From Armigeres subalbatus (lineage: Eukaryota > Arthropoda > Insecta > Diptera > Culicidae), in the NCBI RefSeq assembly GCF_024139115.2, contig NC_085141.1:42219065-42283064 (forward strand): a DNA stretch of 64,000 nt. The letters run 5' to 3'. Position 1 is the stretch's first letter, and every line of letters begins with the position of its first letter. Shown here piece after piece: positions 21,326-31,943 of this stretch. A model generated the notes under the pieces. The model was given only the letters and a program-made list of their open reading frames with translations. It did not search any database and was not told where the DNA came from. Both the position numbers and the translations under genes were made by a program.

Positions 21326-22580
21326 GGGGCAGCAGGGACAGCAGGAACAGCATGATGTCCAAGGGCTTGACGACCCCTCCCCAGCTGTCTGCGAGTCAGG
21401 GAGAACTGCCTAGGGCGTGGTGGGATTTAGCAGTGGGCTCTGTTAAAATCCCTCCCAAAAAACCACAAGTGCCCGTAAGCGGACTCTATCAAAGCGACTG
21501 TGTGCCGCTTCAAAAGCACAAGCCCAGGGAGGGAGTGCCAACTGGCATGTGGAGTGTCCCTACTTCGGTAGGGTAGTGCGTGAGCTGCTTCGGCAGGGAG
21601 TGAGTGATCTGTTTGTGCTGAGGCAGGAGTGTCATAGCGAGTCGCCGCCGCTGTGGCCACCACCTCGAAGCGCAGCAGAAGTCTGAGTATGGACTGCACA
21701 TGCTAAGGTAAGAGTGTCGTAGCGTAGTATCGTTGATTAGTCCCCACATACCGCTATCGACACCTCGAGGCATGGCAGTGGAGTGTTAGAATAAGTTGTG
21801 GAGTGTACCTACTTCGGTAGGGTAGCGCGTGAGCTGCTTCGGCAGGGAGTGAGTGATCTGGTTGTGCTGAGGCAGGAGTGTCATAGCGTGTCTCCGCCGC
21901 TATTGTCACCTCAAAGCGCAGCAGAAGTCTGAGTATGGACTGCACATGCTTAGGCAGGAGTCGAGGTATCCCATCGACACCTCGAGGCATTGCAGTGGAG
22001 TGTTAGAGTGAGCACCCGAAAAAGGGTCACATGGAGCGAATGGTCTTTGGAGAAGCTGCTTCGGCGGCAGGGTAGCAGTGGGTTGTACCCACACACCTAC
22101 AGTTGTGCACATGTGGTGCATGGGGAGTGTCCCTGCTTCGGCAGGGTAGCGTATGGTCTGCTTCGGCAGTGGTGTGATTGATCTGCTCGTGCTGAGGCAG
22201 AGTGTCGTAGCGCAATATCTGTAGGCCCAGGCAGTTACCGCTATTGACACCTCGAGGCATGGCAGCGGAGCGTCCGGGAGAGCATCCAAGTAAGACTCAA
22301 ATGGAGTGAATGGGGTGCGAGCACCCAAGTCAGTCTCGCGTGGGACGAGTGCCTGTGTGAGCGATAATGAGTGAGTACGCTTAGTACTGCCGTCCCCCCA
22401 GAAGTAGTACTGCGAGGTAGTTCCTGGGGGAAACGATGGTGGAGCCCAAGGGAGTTTAGTCGGTATTACCGGTATGGTCGAGTCCGACACTCCAGTACAC
22501 TTCCGTGTGGTAGTTTGGCAACTACAATGCACGTGTACTGGGTTAGTGTGTAAATGCATTCTCCCTTGTAAAAAAAAAAA
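21326..22580 (+). mobile_element. Composite non-autonomous retroposon (RTE-like 5' end, ~250-bp tandem repeats, poly(A))
   Basis: The element starts GGGGGCAGCAGGGACAGCAG, ends in 11 A residues, and is flanked by a perfect 12-bp TSD, AGACATCACCTG (21314-21325 and 22581-22592). The first 190 bp match the 5' end of the full-length RTE at 37316-37505 (for example GTCCAAGGGCTTGACGA and GCGAC-GTGTGCCGCT). Then follow nearly three copies of a GC-rich unit of about 250 bp (about 21540-22290) with GAGCTGCTTCGGCAGGGAGT, then a unique 3' part. The 3' end does not match the RTE tail. Long ORFs on the minus strand here are repeats in translation. TSD and poly(A) show target-primed insertion. Confidence 0.75.
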
Positions 22581-22710
22581 AGACATCACCTGAATTCATC
22601 GAGCTGAGTCGATCGGTATATAACACTATGGGTCTCCGAGCCTCCTATAAAAAGTTTGTTTTTGGAGCGAACATATAGCCTTTACGTATACTTAGTATAC
22701 GAGAAAGGCA

Positions 22711-24524
22711 AAAAGTGTAACCATGAAGCAATATTGAATAAGTAATAGACGGGGCGAGGTGTGTTTTCCCAATGGAAAGCAACGAACAAAAAGAATGACA
22801 ATAAAGAAAAAAAAGCTTTCCGTGGAAACACTGATGACGCGAAAGAACATTTGCACGGGATGAGTGCTCATGATTGTAAATGTATACTGTAGAGATGCTT
22901 ATTGTTTTATAAAAGCATATAAACTATAAAGGGTATAATTCTGAATTACGTTCGTCTTCAACAAAAATAACACCTATTTTTCAATTAAATTTTGATGAAT
23001 CAAATTTCAAAAACCAACGACATCCCAAAGGCTTTAAAAAAATGCCTTTAAACAGCGTATGAATACCGTATTGCCTGGAGGTTTTTCTTTTTAATTCGCA
23101 AAACCCCATAGGACGTCGCAGATGATAGAAAATGCGACATAAGCAGCACGAGTGTAAACAGCGCTGATATGTGAGATGAAGAACTTCAACTGTAATCAAG
23201 CTGGAATGAGAAGCTGCTTATATTTATTTGAATGTCTTATTATTCTTTCGAATTTTCCAAAACAGAGAAAGAATTTCTCTGTCAGTAGCGATGCAGACAT
23301 TTTTCTCTTGTTTTTTCACAATTAACTGTTTCGTGGATGTCGATTTTCTGGGTTAGAATCGATGGCACGTGGCCAAGTTGATGCGGATATTTGGCCGTAG
23401 TAAGTGAATTGACTGCAGCGGCATGTATGGGGTCATTGAACTTCCAAAAGGTTTGTTTCGGAGCAGAGACAAAAATAAAAACCTCTTGGAATAATTTTAT
23501 TTTATTCAATAGCTGAATGAACCGGCCTTTCAGCTGATACCAATATTTTGATTCGAAAATTCCAAAACCGAGCTGTCTATTACCATAGTATTATGTAGTT
23601 ATAGTATAATCTCAAATACATGCATTTGTTCAGAACTCTTTTCATGAGCATTTTTTCAATTGGATAGGACAACTTTACCAGCATAAACAACTGTTGGTGG
23701 ATTCGCTTTCTGCGAGGAAGCGGGGATCATCAATTTATTGATATCAATAGTCTCAACACTCTGTGCGGCGCCAACTTGGCTGACACATTGTACAGCAAAA
23801 AATACACACTTCTGACTGGCTGACTGTCTAGCTGCGTTACCGCCTTGAAATTTATCTCGTCATTAAAAAGTACTTTCGTCAATGACAACGACAGCGCATC
23901 ACTGCCAGCTATAAGTCACGTTTTGCAGACACTTCTCTGCGGATACAAGCTTCTCCTTGTTGTGATGATGTGCCTTACCGTGGAACCGTGACAGAGGATC
24001 ATAAATAAAATTATTCTTCTCAATTTTCCACATGAGTGTTTCTATGTTTGCTGTAAAATTATTAGCGTTGAAATTTTGAGGTTCGAAGAGTGATACAATG
24101 TTGAACAAGAAACTAAAGTGGACATTTATTATCATACTTTTCTCTGTGCAGCATCGAAAGCCAGATCGAAGGCTGTGATGTTCAACGTTTTTGTTATAAG
24201 CAAAAGAGTAACGTTTACTAGCAGAATGTAGGAGGGTTCATCTGATGTTGCGGAACTGTCGGAAATGTGGGTCTACTGCGGACTCGTTGAGGGATGAGGA
24301 CAAGGTTGGGAATATTTCATTTCATGTGTGACGATTTTTCACTTCAATGACGATTGACCTGAACAAGTTCAGTTCTATTAAATGAGAGTAAATATTCAAT
24401 CAATGCAATGTCAACTGTAAACAAAAAGAGCACAGTTCGTTCCTCTTTCTATTTCATGTATTATAAATAGCACACGCATTGTTATTATCATTGTTTCATT
24501 ATGATTTCGCATAATTTTATTTAA
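22711..24524. other. Noncoding stretch, nothing recognised
   Basis: No gene, element end or array could be supported. Several ORFs of 70-80 codons on the minus strand lack motifs. The stretch looks like ordinary intergenic or intronic DNA. Confidence 0.45.
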
Positions 24525-24527
24525 AAA

Positions 24528-25085
24528 CCCATATTAATCCCCCTAGCGGAGATGGTGCCTTTCTCGTGCATCATAAAATGTATTACGAAAAGTACATAAG
24601 ATAGATAAAAAAAATAACACTTTAGGGCGATAGATTCCATAATATTCAACAATTCCCATTTGTTTGCATTCATTGCTAAACATTTGTGCCCCGAACGAAA
24701 AAAAAAATCGATTTTTTTTCAAGGGGGGGACCCTTGGGAAAAAACAGTAATTTGGATATAACTCCGGAACGCAATGACCAATCTAACCAATTTTTAATAG
24801 GAACCAATGGGATTACAGATCGTTCGGTAGTTGTATTTTTGATGATCTGTTTGATGATTTGAGTACACCAAGGTGTGACGAAAAGGCTATATATTCACTT
24901 CCAAGACGATTTTGTGATAGAAGGTCCAGAGACCCATAATGTTATATACCAATCGACTCAGCTCGACGAATTGAGATGATGTCTGTCTGTGTGTGCATGT
25001 GTGTATGTATGTGCGCAAAATGAAACTCACTCATCTTTTAGGCACTTATCTTGATCCGATTTGTTTGCAATAGATTATATTCGAC
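24528..25085. repeat. Chimeric TGCCTTTCTCGT-family repeat
   Basis: The left part (from the ATTAATCCCCCTAGCGGAGA block, 24533-24830) is in plus orientation, with CCAATCTAACCAATTTTTAATAGGA. The right part (24880-25085) carries the family's 3' blocks in minus orientation: ATATACCAATCGACTCAGCT and GATCCGATTTGTTTGCAATA. Two copies have therefore been joined head to head, or the copy has a partial inversion. Confidence 0.6.
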
Positions 25086-25854
25086 AAGGAAATTTTATAT
25101 GAAGTTTAATCTTTCATTTGTATGGGAGCTCCTCTTTGTAGATTAGGGAGAGGTCTCGAACCGTCTTAAGATCTGAGGGAAGCTCTCTCGCGGTAGAGCG
25201 CTATTTTCGTACTAAAATGTTTATAACTCGGAACTGGGAACGAATTTCGCTTATCCCAACTGACAATCTCTTTGAAATTTATCAAGGAATGTTTCTAAAA
25301 AATTTCATGGACCTACTATTTCCCAAATTTGAATTAAGCTCTAAATACTGAACAATTGTACAACTGAAATTATCGCTTCTCAGTACCTCTCTCCGATGAT
25401 TTGAGGCACAAAGGAACCGAATTTCGCAAAACCCAACTGACAAAAGTTTTGAATTTTTCCAACGATCATTTTGATGTAATAAAAAGTATATGTCACCGCA
25501 ATAAATTTTGCAGGAAGCTCTTTTTACTTCAACCAAGTTTTTTAAATTCCATACAAAATTTACCATTTCGGGAGAGCAGCCAACAGCATATTTTCTTCTG
25601 GTGCACGGCAGGAAAGGAGCGATGAGAGCGGTAGAAAGTCCGTCAACTTTGTATCTAGCGTGACACAAGAAAAAAGCGTATTCCTATTTGTGAACACGAG
25701 AATACCAAATATATAAATTGAAATCAAATATAGGAATGATATGAGATAAACAGTTGAGAATAAATAAGACAAATAAAACAAATAAGCAAAATAAATCAAA
25801 TAAGACAAATAAAGCAAATAATACAAATAGGAAAAATAAGACAAACAAGACAAA
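25086..25854. other. Noncoding stretch ending in an AAATAAGACA run
   Basis: Degenerate repeat sequence (ATTTGTATGGGAGCTCC as in the family at 27330 and 49930), then no recognisable feature up to about 25750. From about 25757 a simple repeat built on ACAAATAAG leads directly into the minisatellite; the inverse of this run follows the array on its right side. Confidence 0.55.
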
Positions 25855-25856
25855 TT

Positions 25857-26745
25857 CCTACGGAAGTCCCTCCAGGTATTCCTCCAGAAGTTCCTTCGGG
25901 AATTCCTCCGGTATTTCCTCCGGAAGTTCCTCCGAGAATTCCTTCAGAAGTTTCTCCAGGAATTCCTTCTGAAGTTCCTTCAGGTATTCCTCCGGAAGTT
26001 CCTCCAGGAATTCCTCCGGAAGTTCCTCCAGTAATTCCTCCGAAAGTTCCTCCAGTAATTCCTCCGGAAGTTTCTTCGGGAATTCCTCCGAAAGTTCCTT
26101 CGGGAATTCCACCGGAAGTTCTTTCGGGAAATCCTCCGGAAGTTCTTTCGGGAAATCCTCCGGAAGTTCCTTCAGGAATTCTTCCGGAAGTTCCTTCGGG
26201 AATTCCTCTGGAAGTTCCTTCGGGAATTCATCCGGAAGTTCCCTCGGGAATTTCCTGGAGTAACTTCCGGAGGAATTCCTGGAGTAACTTCCGGAGGAAT
26301 TCCTGGAGGAACTTCCGGAGGAATTCCTGGAGGAACTTCCGGAGGAATTCCTGGAGGAACTTCCGGAGGAATTCCTGGAGGAACTTCCGGAGGAATTCCT
26401 GGAGGAACTTCCGGAGGAATTCCTGGAGGAACTTCCAGAGGAATTCCTGGAGGAACTTCCAGAGGAATTCCTGGAGGAACTTCCGAACGAATTCCTGGAG
26501 GAACTTCCTGAGGAATTCCTGGAGGAACTTCCGGAGGAATTCCTGGAGTAACTTCCGGAGGAATTCCTGAAGGAACTTCCAGAGGAATTCCTGAAGGAAC
26601 TTCCAGAGGAATTCCTGGAGGAACTTCCAGAGGAATTCCTGGAGGAACTTCTAGAGGAACTTCCAGAGAAATTCCTGGAGGAACTTCCGAAGGAATTCCT
26701 GGAGGAACTTCCGAACGAATTCCTGGAGGAAGTTCCGAAGTAATT
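25857..26745. repeat. 24-bp minisatellite in two opposed halves
   Basis: The left half (25857 to about 26260) repeats TTCCTCCGGAAGTTCCTCC plus AGGAA; the right half (about 26260-26745) repeats the reverse complement, GGAATTCCTGGAGGAACTTC. There are about 17 units on the left and 20 on the right. The flanks are also inverted: ACAAATAAG words on the left and CTTATTTGT words on the right. The whole 1 kb can fold as one hairpin. A minus-strand ORF rich in Glu, Leu and Pro (26112-25858) is repeat translation. Confidence 0.9.
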
Positions 26746-26760
26746 CCTTATTGGTCTTAT

Positions 26761-27200
26761 TTGTCTTATTTGTCTTACTTACACCAGCACCACTGTTATC
26801 ACCCAAATACTTTTCAAAGCTTTTGTGGAAACCTTGAATAGAAATTCTCTCACGATATTTTCTAATGTTGTTCTAGAAACGGCTCATGTTGTCATTTTCC
26901 AAAACCAACTGGAGTTTGTTTATTTTGATTTCCTCATTACGTGATTTGTCGGCGCTGCTGCTGTTCTCTCGCCGAACCACTGCATGAGTGATAAATTTCT
27001 TCCCCAATGTTGCCAATTCCTTTTGTTCTCCGCTTACGGCAAATTCTCAAGCAATTTTAAACTGCATAATGATGAAATAATTTTAGCGACACTGGCAGCG
27101 TCATTCTGGCGCGCTGAATTGGGCAATTTTTTCTCTCAGAGAGTGCTACCACGTGCTTTTGTAACGGAAAACCCTTCCCTCAGACCTTAAGAACCTTCCT
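26761..27200. other. Noncoding stretch, nothing recognised
   Basis: After the inverted simple repeat ends there is ordinary sequence without recognisable feature. The 68-codon ORF at 26984-27190 has no motif that I know. Confidence 0.4.
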
Positions 27201-27204
27201 CGGC

Positions 27205-27611
27205 CCCAAAAATCTCTACATGCAAATTTTCACACCGATCGGTTCAGTAGTTTCCGAGTCTATAAGGGTCAGACAGACAGAAATTCATTTTTATGTTATA
27301 GAATATAGATTATAGATGAAGAAGACTATAGCAGACCTAACGAACTTCGTTTCGCCTAAAATTGATTTATTTTCTGATTAGTTATCGAGTTATGCAGAAC
27401 TTTCAATTTCACTTGTATGGGAGTCATCCTTTCCAGAAGAGGGAGGGGTTTCAAACCACCACAGAAACATATCTTCCCTTCCAAAACCTCCACATGCCAG
27501 ATTTGCTTGATTAATTCTTGAGTTATGAAAAAATTGGTGTTTAATTTGTATGGGGGGGTCTTGAACCATGTTTAAAACCTTCCCCGGCCCCAAAAATCTA
27601 TGCACACAAAT
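27205..27611. repeat. Dispersed repeat, CGATCGGTTCAGTAGTTT / TATGGGAG family
   Basis: Blocks such as TCAGACAGACAGAAATTCAT (again at 29305), GCCTAAAATTGATTTATTTT, TGTATGGGAGTCATCCTTTC, CCACCACAGAAACATATCTT and the phrase about TTGAGTTATG recur at 29262-29345 and 49865-50035. These belong to a noncoding high-copy family without visible TIRs in this window. Confidence 0.6.
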
Positions 27612-28095
27612 TTTTGACGTAGGACTTACGTCTTTCTTTACTATACTGGGTGTCATTTAGATTTTTGGAAATCGAGAGCGTTACGCTGGGAGGGAAGATT
27701 TTGAACGTTACTAGCGCCTTTATCTTTCGATGGATTTTTAAGATTTATATATCAATCGACTCTCCAGCAATTTGCGTATTTCATTGAAACTTAAAATTAT
27801 TAACGAAGAGCTATTGAAAATTTCAATTCTTGTCAAATCCAGTAAAAATTTCATATGTAACCAATCCCGTGCGTTCCTAACACGGACATCAGAATGCGGT
27901 ATGTCACGGGCCTTCAGGTCTATCGGAAGATTTTCTTTGTGTATAAAAGAAGCAGTGTCTGCCATGTGCGAGTCATTACAATTTGTGACAGCAGCGCGTA
28001 CTGACGTGCTTTTTGCTCGCGCATTTTTTCGTTTTGTTCGTTCGTTCGCTGTGTTTACCTACACAGCGACATCATGCAGTCACCAGCGGTAGAAC
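27612..28095. repeat. Promoter-like dispersed repeat, copy 3
   Basis: A divergent member of the family at 17184 and 18584: TTTTTGACGTAGGACTTACG at the start, TATCTTTCGATGGATTTT, CTAACACGGACATCAGAATG, then TTGTGTATAAAAGAAGC and GTGCGAGTCATTACAATTTG. The TATA box (27940-27946) and the GCGAGTCATT block about 25-30 bp after it are kept, although most of the rest has diverged. That pattern would fit a Pol II core promoter with its start site. Confidence 0.6.
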
Positions 28096-28780
28096 GTGGG
28101 TCTGCGAATATGCATGAAAGAAGTGGGTGCATTTTTTTGTCATTCTGTGCTTGATGATGGTCGGATGCAGTGGGGTCGGTTGCGATGGATGCAATCGCCC
28201 ATTGTATCGCTCGGAGTTCACGGCTAGAGGCCGATGATGGCTGAGGCAGCGTGGGCTGCGGTGGTGGATGAAAAAGAATAAAATTAGAGAGATTTGGTCT
28301 GCTCATCCAGGTGATTGGTTTCATAATCCACATGATCCCGGGATGGGTACGAGTCATATGTCATATGACTGACCATTTGTTAAGTTGTGCTTGGTGCTAA
28401 ACGACACGTACATTAAAACATGGTTATACTATAACAGTTCTGATTCCCCAGCAAACAAAATCAACTACACTGATGAAAATAAAAATTTGACTAAAATAAT
28501 TACTTTCATTTGTTTGCAGAAGGCATTAGCAATTAAAGATGCACAATCAGCAATAGTGTTGATATCATTTTTAGATTAGAAAATTTCGCTGTATTACTTA
28601 TAAATGTTTCAAAAAAGTTCACAAAAAATAATTTCCAATAGAATATTTAAATAAAATTTATCTTATTCTTTGTTTTGCATTTTCTGAGAAATTGTATTGA
28701 TAAACTTGACGTAGAGTTGAAAACAAAAAACACTGAATAATTTTTCGTTGACGTATTAGCAGTACCTCTTCTATTTTAGT
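28096..28780. other. Noncoding stretch, nothing recognised
   Basis: A GC-richer block follows the promoter-like repeat (28100-28380) and could be part of the same element, but no ORF with a recognisable motif is attached on either strand. Confidence 0.4.
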
Positions 28781-28781
28781 A

Positions 28782-28911
28782 GGGTTACTGCTCCTTGACT
28801 TGTTTCTTATTGTTGTGATTTTTTCAGCAGTAAGCACGTATGTTAGCAAAAAGAAGCAACGAAATTGGTGCTGTATTTCTTTGTTTGGAAAACGGGACAG
28901 TTCCCCTAAAA
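28782..28911. mobile_element. Small MITE with GGGGAACTG-like ends
   Basis: The right end reads ACAGTTCCCCTA; the left end TAGGGTTACTGCTCC is a degraded inverse. It contains the block GTGATTTTTTCAGCAGTAAG. Partial copies of the family lie at about 1311-1480 and 41660-41825. It is noncoding, with TA at both ends as possible target duplication. Confidence 0.5.
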
Positions 28912-29261
28912 TAGCACATTTTGCCCAGGTCTGAAAATTTTATAAATAGAATTTTTGAACTTCAAATACTATCATTAATAAAAAAATATAAATGACCTAC
29001 ATTTGCTTGCGTAAATAAGGGCTTAGTAGTTAAAAACAAAGCAATTCTAATTATGTATTTAATTATTAGTTTTATTTCCAGAGGTTTTGAATAAACAAAT
29101 AGCTAATAATTCTACATATCATGGAAGTTGTCGCTCCCAATGTCAATACCTAAAATCAAGCTCCATAGAAGCAAAAGTAAGAAGTTAAATGTAAATACGT
29201 TACGTTTATACAAGTCCTACGTCTACTCGCGGTTATGTTGAAAACATTATCCATTGCTCGT

Positions 29262-29345
29262 TTTATACTGATCGGTTCAGTACTTTCATAGTCTATAAGA
29301 GTCAGACAGACAGAAATTCATTTTTATGTATATAATAGAAAAATA
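29262..29345. repeat. Fragment of the CGATCGGTTCAGTA repeat family
   Basis: Carries TGATCGGTTCAGTACTTTCA and GTCAGACAGACAGAAATTCA as in 27230-27300. It is a short fragment, followed by AT-rich sequence. Confidence 0.55.
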
Positions 29346-29403
29346 GAAAAGATACATCTATGCCAATCTTTCCTTAATCTTTATGCTGATAAAGGACTAA
29401 ACA

Positions 29404-29841
29404 GTGGGGGGTCCCGTAGCGTAGTTGGCTACACGTTCGCCTTACAAGCGTATGGTCATGGGTTCGATTCCCAGCCCCTCCACCAAACCCTCGTCAGTCG
29501 CCAGATCCGCAGCCCATACGGTGGCGTTTGGGGTACGCGCCTTACCGTCACGCGGCTGCCTGATGATGACTGACAACTTGTTCTTCTCGGAGGCATTCCT
29601 CCAACGTTACCCGGATTAATGGCAACCGAACAATGCAACGATCATTGAATACACGACATGGACAAACGGACACAATGGACTCACGATGAGGTGGACTGGC
29701 AATAACGACAACAATAATGGTAATGGAAATCTAAAAATGGATTCTGTGTGGATTCTGTAGAGCAGAATACCACAGTAGATCTCGGCACAGTAGCGGTTAA
29801 GTAACACAGAGTGCCTAACAAATAAATAGAGGAATACAAAA
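29404..29841 (+). mobile_element. tRNA-headed SINE (Feilai-like)
   Basis: A 438-bp element flanked by AAAGGACTAAACA (29391-29403) and AAAGGACTGAACA (29842-29854), a 13-bp TSD with one mismatch. The first 75 bp fold as a tRNA, most like tRNA-Val: A box GTAGCGTAGTTGGCTACACG, B box GGGTTCGATTCCC, and an acceptor-stem end CCCTCCACC. The body follows to an A-rich tail with AATAAATAGA. Pol III would transcribe it; a LINE machinery would mobilise it. Feilai is the known Aedes SINE of this kind; that name is inference. Confidence 0.8.
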
Positions 29842-30286
29842 AAAGGACTGAACAATGTTCATTAATCTAAAACAGTTTCTAGTACAGCGTGATATCACCA
29901 GCATCAAGATGTTAGTAAAAAATGACCAGAGATTGTTGAATTGTCTGCCCGACAACAGTCTCCAGACAAAACTTGAGTCGCTTTCAAAAGCATCTTCTTT
30001 GGGAATCCACAAGCTTCAACAAACTGCTATTAGCTTCTATTTCTCGGAGGTTTCCATGGTCTCAGAAACCTTCCAAAGAGTAGGTGGCATGTTGCTTTTC
30101 ATCATTACAACCTAGGCTTGACATCAATGAATTCTGTTTCCAATTGCTCTTTTCATTATACTTTTGATAAGGGCAGATAGTTTCTTAAATGCAAACATTA
30201 GTCTTCCTTTTTGGAATTCACGTACACATGCCTCTACGGACGCCACCGATGTTACAAAATAAAGTTTTTTGAATACTTCTGAATTC

Positions 30287-30407
30287 ATTTCCTTAGTCGA
30301 GGGCGTAGCTGGTTGGTGATGTGTTTATCATATGGGACCGAAACTCTGAGTTTCGGTCCCATATGATAAACACATCACCAACCAGCTACGCCCTCGACTA
30401 AGGAAAT
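30287..30407. repeat. Perfect 60-bp palindrome with 1-bp centre
   Basis: Arms 30287-30346 and 30348-30407 are exact reverse complements around T at 30347. The centre reads ACCGAAACTCTGAGTTTCGG. The right arm is in-frame coding sequence of the Penelope-like reading frame that follows, so the left arm is an inverted duplicate of that element's sequence. Confidence 0.95.
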
Positions 30408-31065
30408 TCGGCATCGATCTAGTATTCTCCAGTAGAAGCAACCAACTCAAGTCTCTATTGGGTTCAACGAAGGATAAAGTAGAAATGTTGAATAAGGCAG
30501 GCGTTTATAAGATAAGTTGTTCCCAATGTGAAAAAATCTATGTAGGCCAAACAAAAAGATCATTAGATATAAGGTTCAAGGAACATATGGCGGAAGTGAG
30601 TTAGGCGAAAAGAGAAAACGATAAGGGATTACATTACGAATTTAGATCTAAGGTAGCAGAGCATGTGTATAAGGAAACTCACCCAATTACGGCATCAAAT
30701 ATTAAAATCTTAAGAAATGTCTCTTCCCCATGGAAACTCGATGTAGCTGAGACTTTGGAAATTCACCGACAGGTACAAACAGCGCTGTTGAATAAGGATC
30801 AGGGAAATGGCAGCTCTTGGCTCTTCAAGTTTCTACCTAAACAATAAAGTAATTTACTGTATAGGTAAATAAAGTAGGCAAATAAGATTAGATTAGGTAC
30901 CTAGCGTAGTATAAATAGTGTAAGTTGCGATTGTTTTCTTCAATTCGAGTCAAGTACAAGACACTGAAGACGACCACACAATTGTGGTTGAAATATGTAT
31001 CTGCAAAGATAACGAAAATTAACTGGTGGAATTAAATGGACAGTACTTAATTCGTCTTAGACGGT
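30348..31065 (+). mobile_element. Penelope-like element, 3' part with GIY-YIG endonuclease
   Basis: In one frame from about 30370 the sequence encodes ITNQLRPRLRKFGIDLVF, then AGVYKISCSQCEKIYVGQTK, RSLDIRFKEH and, after one in-frame TAG at 30602-30604, HVYKETHPITASNIKILRN to a stop at 30845. GVYKI-C--C-K-YVGQT and RFKEH are the GIY-YIG nuclease signature found at the C terminus of Penelope-like reverse transcriptases. The RT domain is absent. A 3' UTR (30850-31065) carries GACACTGAAGACGACC and GGTGGAATTAAATGG, the blocks seen alone at 19325, 40985 and 51963. It is a 5'-truncated, inactivated copy. Confidence 0.82.
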
Positions 31066-31152
31066 CTATTTTGTGATTCATTATTGAATGCTGTCTTTTA
31101 TTTTCACTTTTCAAGAAGGTTGCTAATTTCGATTGTCGCCACCCAAACATTG

Positions 31153-31385
31153 TCGGTTGTCGGCACCCCATTTCCAAGGGAGATATCAAAATAAATCAAA
31201 GTAAGTTGCCTAATTTCAGCCTAATGAAAGCCTTATTAAGTAAGTATAATGTATTCAATTATTATAATTATTATATTATTAATTTCATTCCTATTTACAT
31301 AATAGGTCTTGATATTTTCGGCCATAACGCCCTGTTCATATTTTCTATTTTTAATTGTTTTTTTTTGTGCCGACAACCGATCACC
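31153..31385. mobile_element. MITE with TCGGTTGTCGGCAC ends
   Basis: TIRs TCGGTTGTCGGCAC near 31154 and GTGCCGACAACCGA near 31368-31381 enclose about 230 bp of AT-rich, noncoding sequence. No TSD could be fixed. Confidence 0.55.
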
Positions 31386-31534
31386 TTTTTCTAAACGGAA
31401 TAAAATTAACACCTAACGAAAATATTATTGGAAATATTCTAATAGTCAAAATAAATCAAATTTCTTCACCAGTTGTTAGCTTATGCCTTTAAATGATTTA
31501 AATGTATACTTCATCGTTTGATTGAAAGAAGGCA

Positions 31535-31700
31535 GACTTCACTTTCGATAGTGGCTGGATTCCTATCCAGCATCCAGGCGCTAATCTATGTGAAAATAGC
31601 CAGCATGAGTTAACCACCTGAAGTTTGTATGGCGAAAGACATCTCACGCGGGTTTTCTCAACAGTAGGAGTTTTTAATGAAAAACTATTTGGTACCAGTT
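31535..31700 (+). repeat. Dispersed repeat, shared with 44470-44590
   Basis: Blocks ATCCAGGCGCTA, GAGTTAACC, TTTGTATGGCGAAAGACATC and GGGTTTTCTC match, in inverse orientation, the sequence at 44470-44590. Noncoding; family unknown. A weaker TTTTCGCCATAC echo occurs at about 31785. Confidence 0.55.
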
Positions 31701-31943
31701 ATGTAGGATGGTGTCTGCTACTACGCCTACAAAATATTTTTTAGATTGAAGAGCTTATTTACCAGATATTAAACCTTAGATGCTTTTCGCCATACTGATC
31801 TCCGAAAGTTAACTCCTAGTGTGCTGCTGAAAACACGCTCAAAGTAGACGATTCATTGTACAATCTCAAAGAACTAAAGAATAAGGAATTTAAATTATGC
31901 CTAACGTCAATTTTGCCTAACAATATTATGCTTAACATATGTA

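Larger units (their letters stand above)
20696..22710 (+). mobile_element. TGCCTTTCTCGT-family repeat with internal triplication and insertion
   Basis: Starts at the ATTAATCCACCTAGCGGTGA block and ends with TATACGAGAAAGGCAAAAAG. The block from CAATAGGAAACAATGGGACA to the CTGAAAA-GGCTAGA motif is present about three times in tandem (20829-21255), a local amplification not seen in the 45022 copy. A CA microsatellite lies at 21272-21313. The element is split at 21325 by the composite poly(A) retroposon. Noncoding. Confidence 0.7.

Noticed and set aside
21906..22589. 227-codon ORF on the minus strand
   Set aside because: It lies wholly within the GC-rich tandem units and 3' part of the composite retroposon; its segments repeat with the units and no domain is present.
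25858..26112. Glu/Leu/Pro-rich repeat protein on the minus strand
   Set aside because: Direct translation of the 24-bp minisatellite (divisible by three, so any frame stays open).
29407..29482. Functional tRNA-Val gene
   Set aside because: Although A and B boxes and the cloverleaf fit, it is the head of a 438-bp element with its own TSD and A-rich tail, so it is a SINE.
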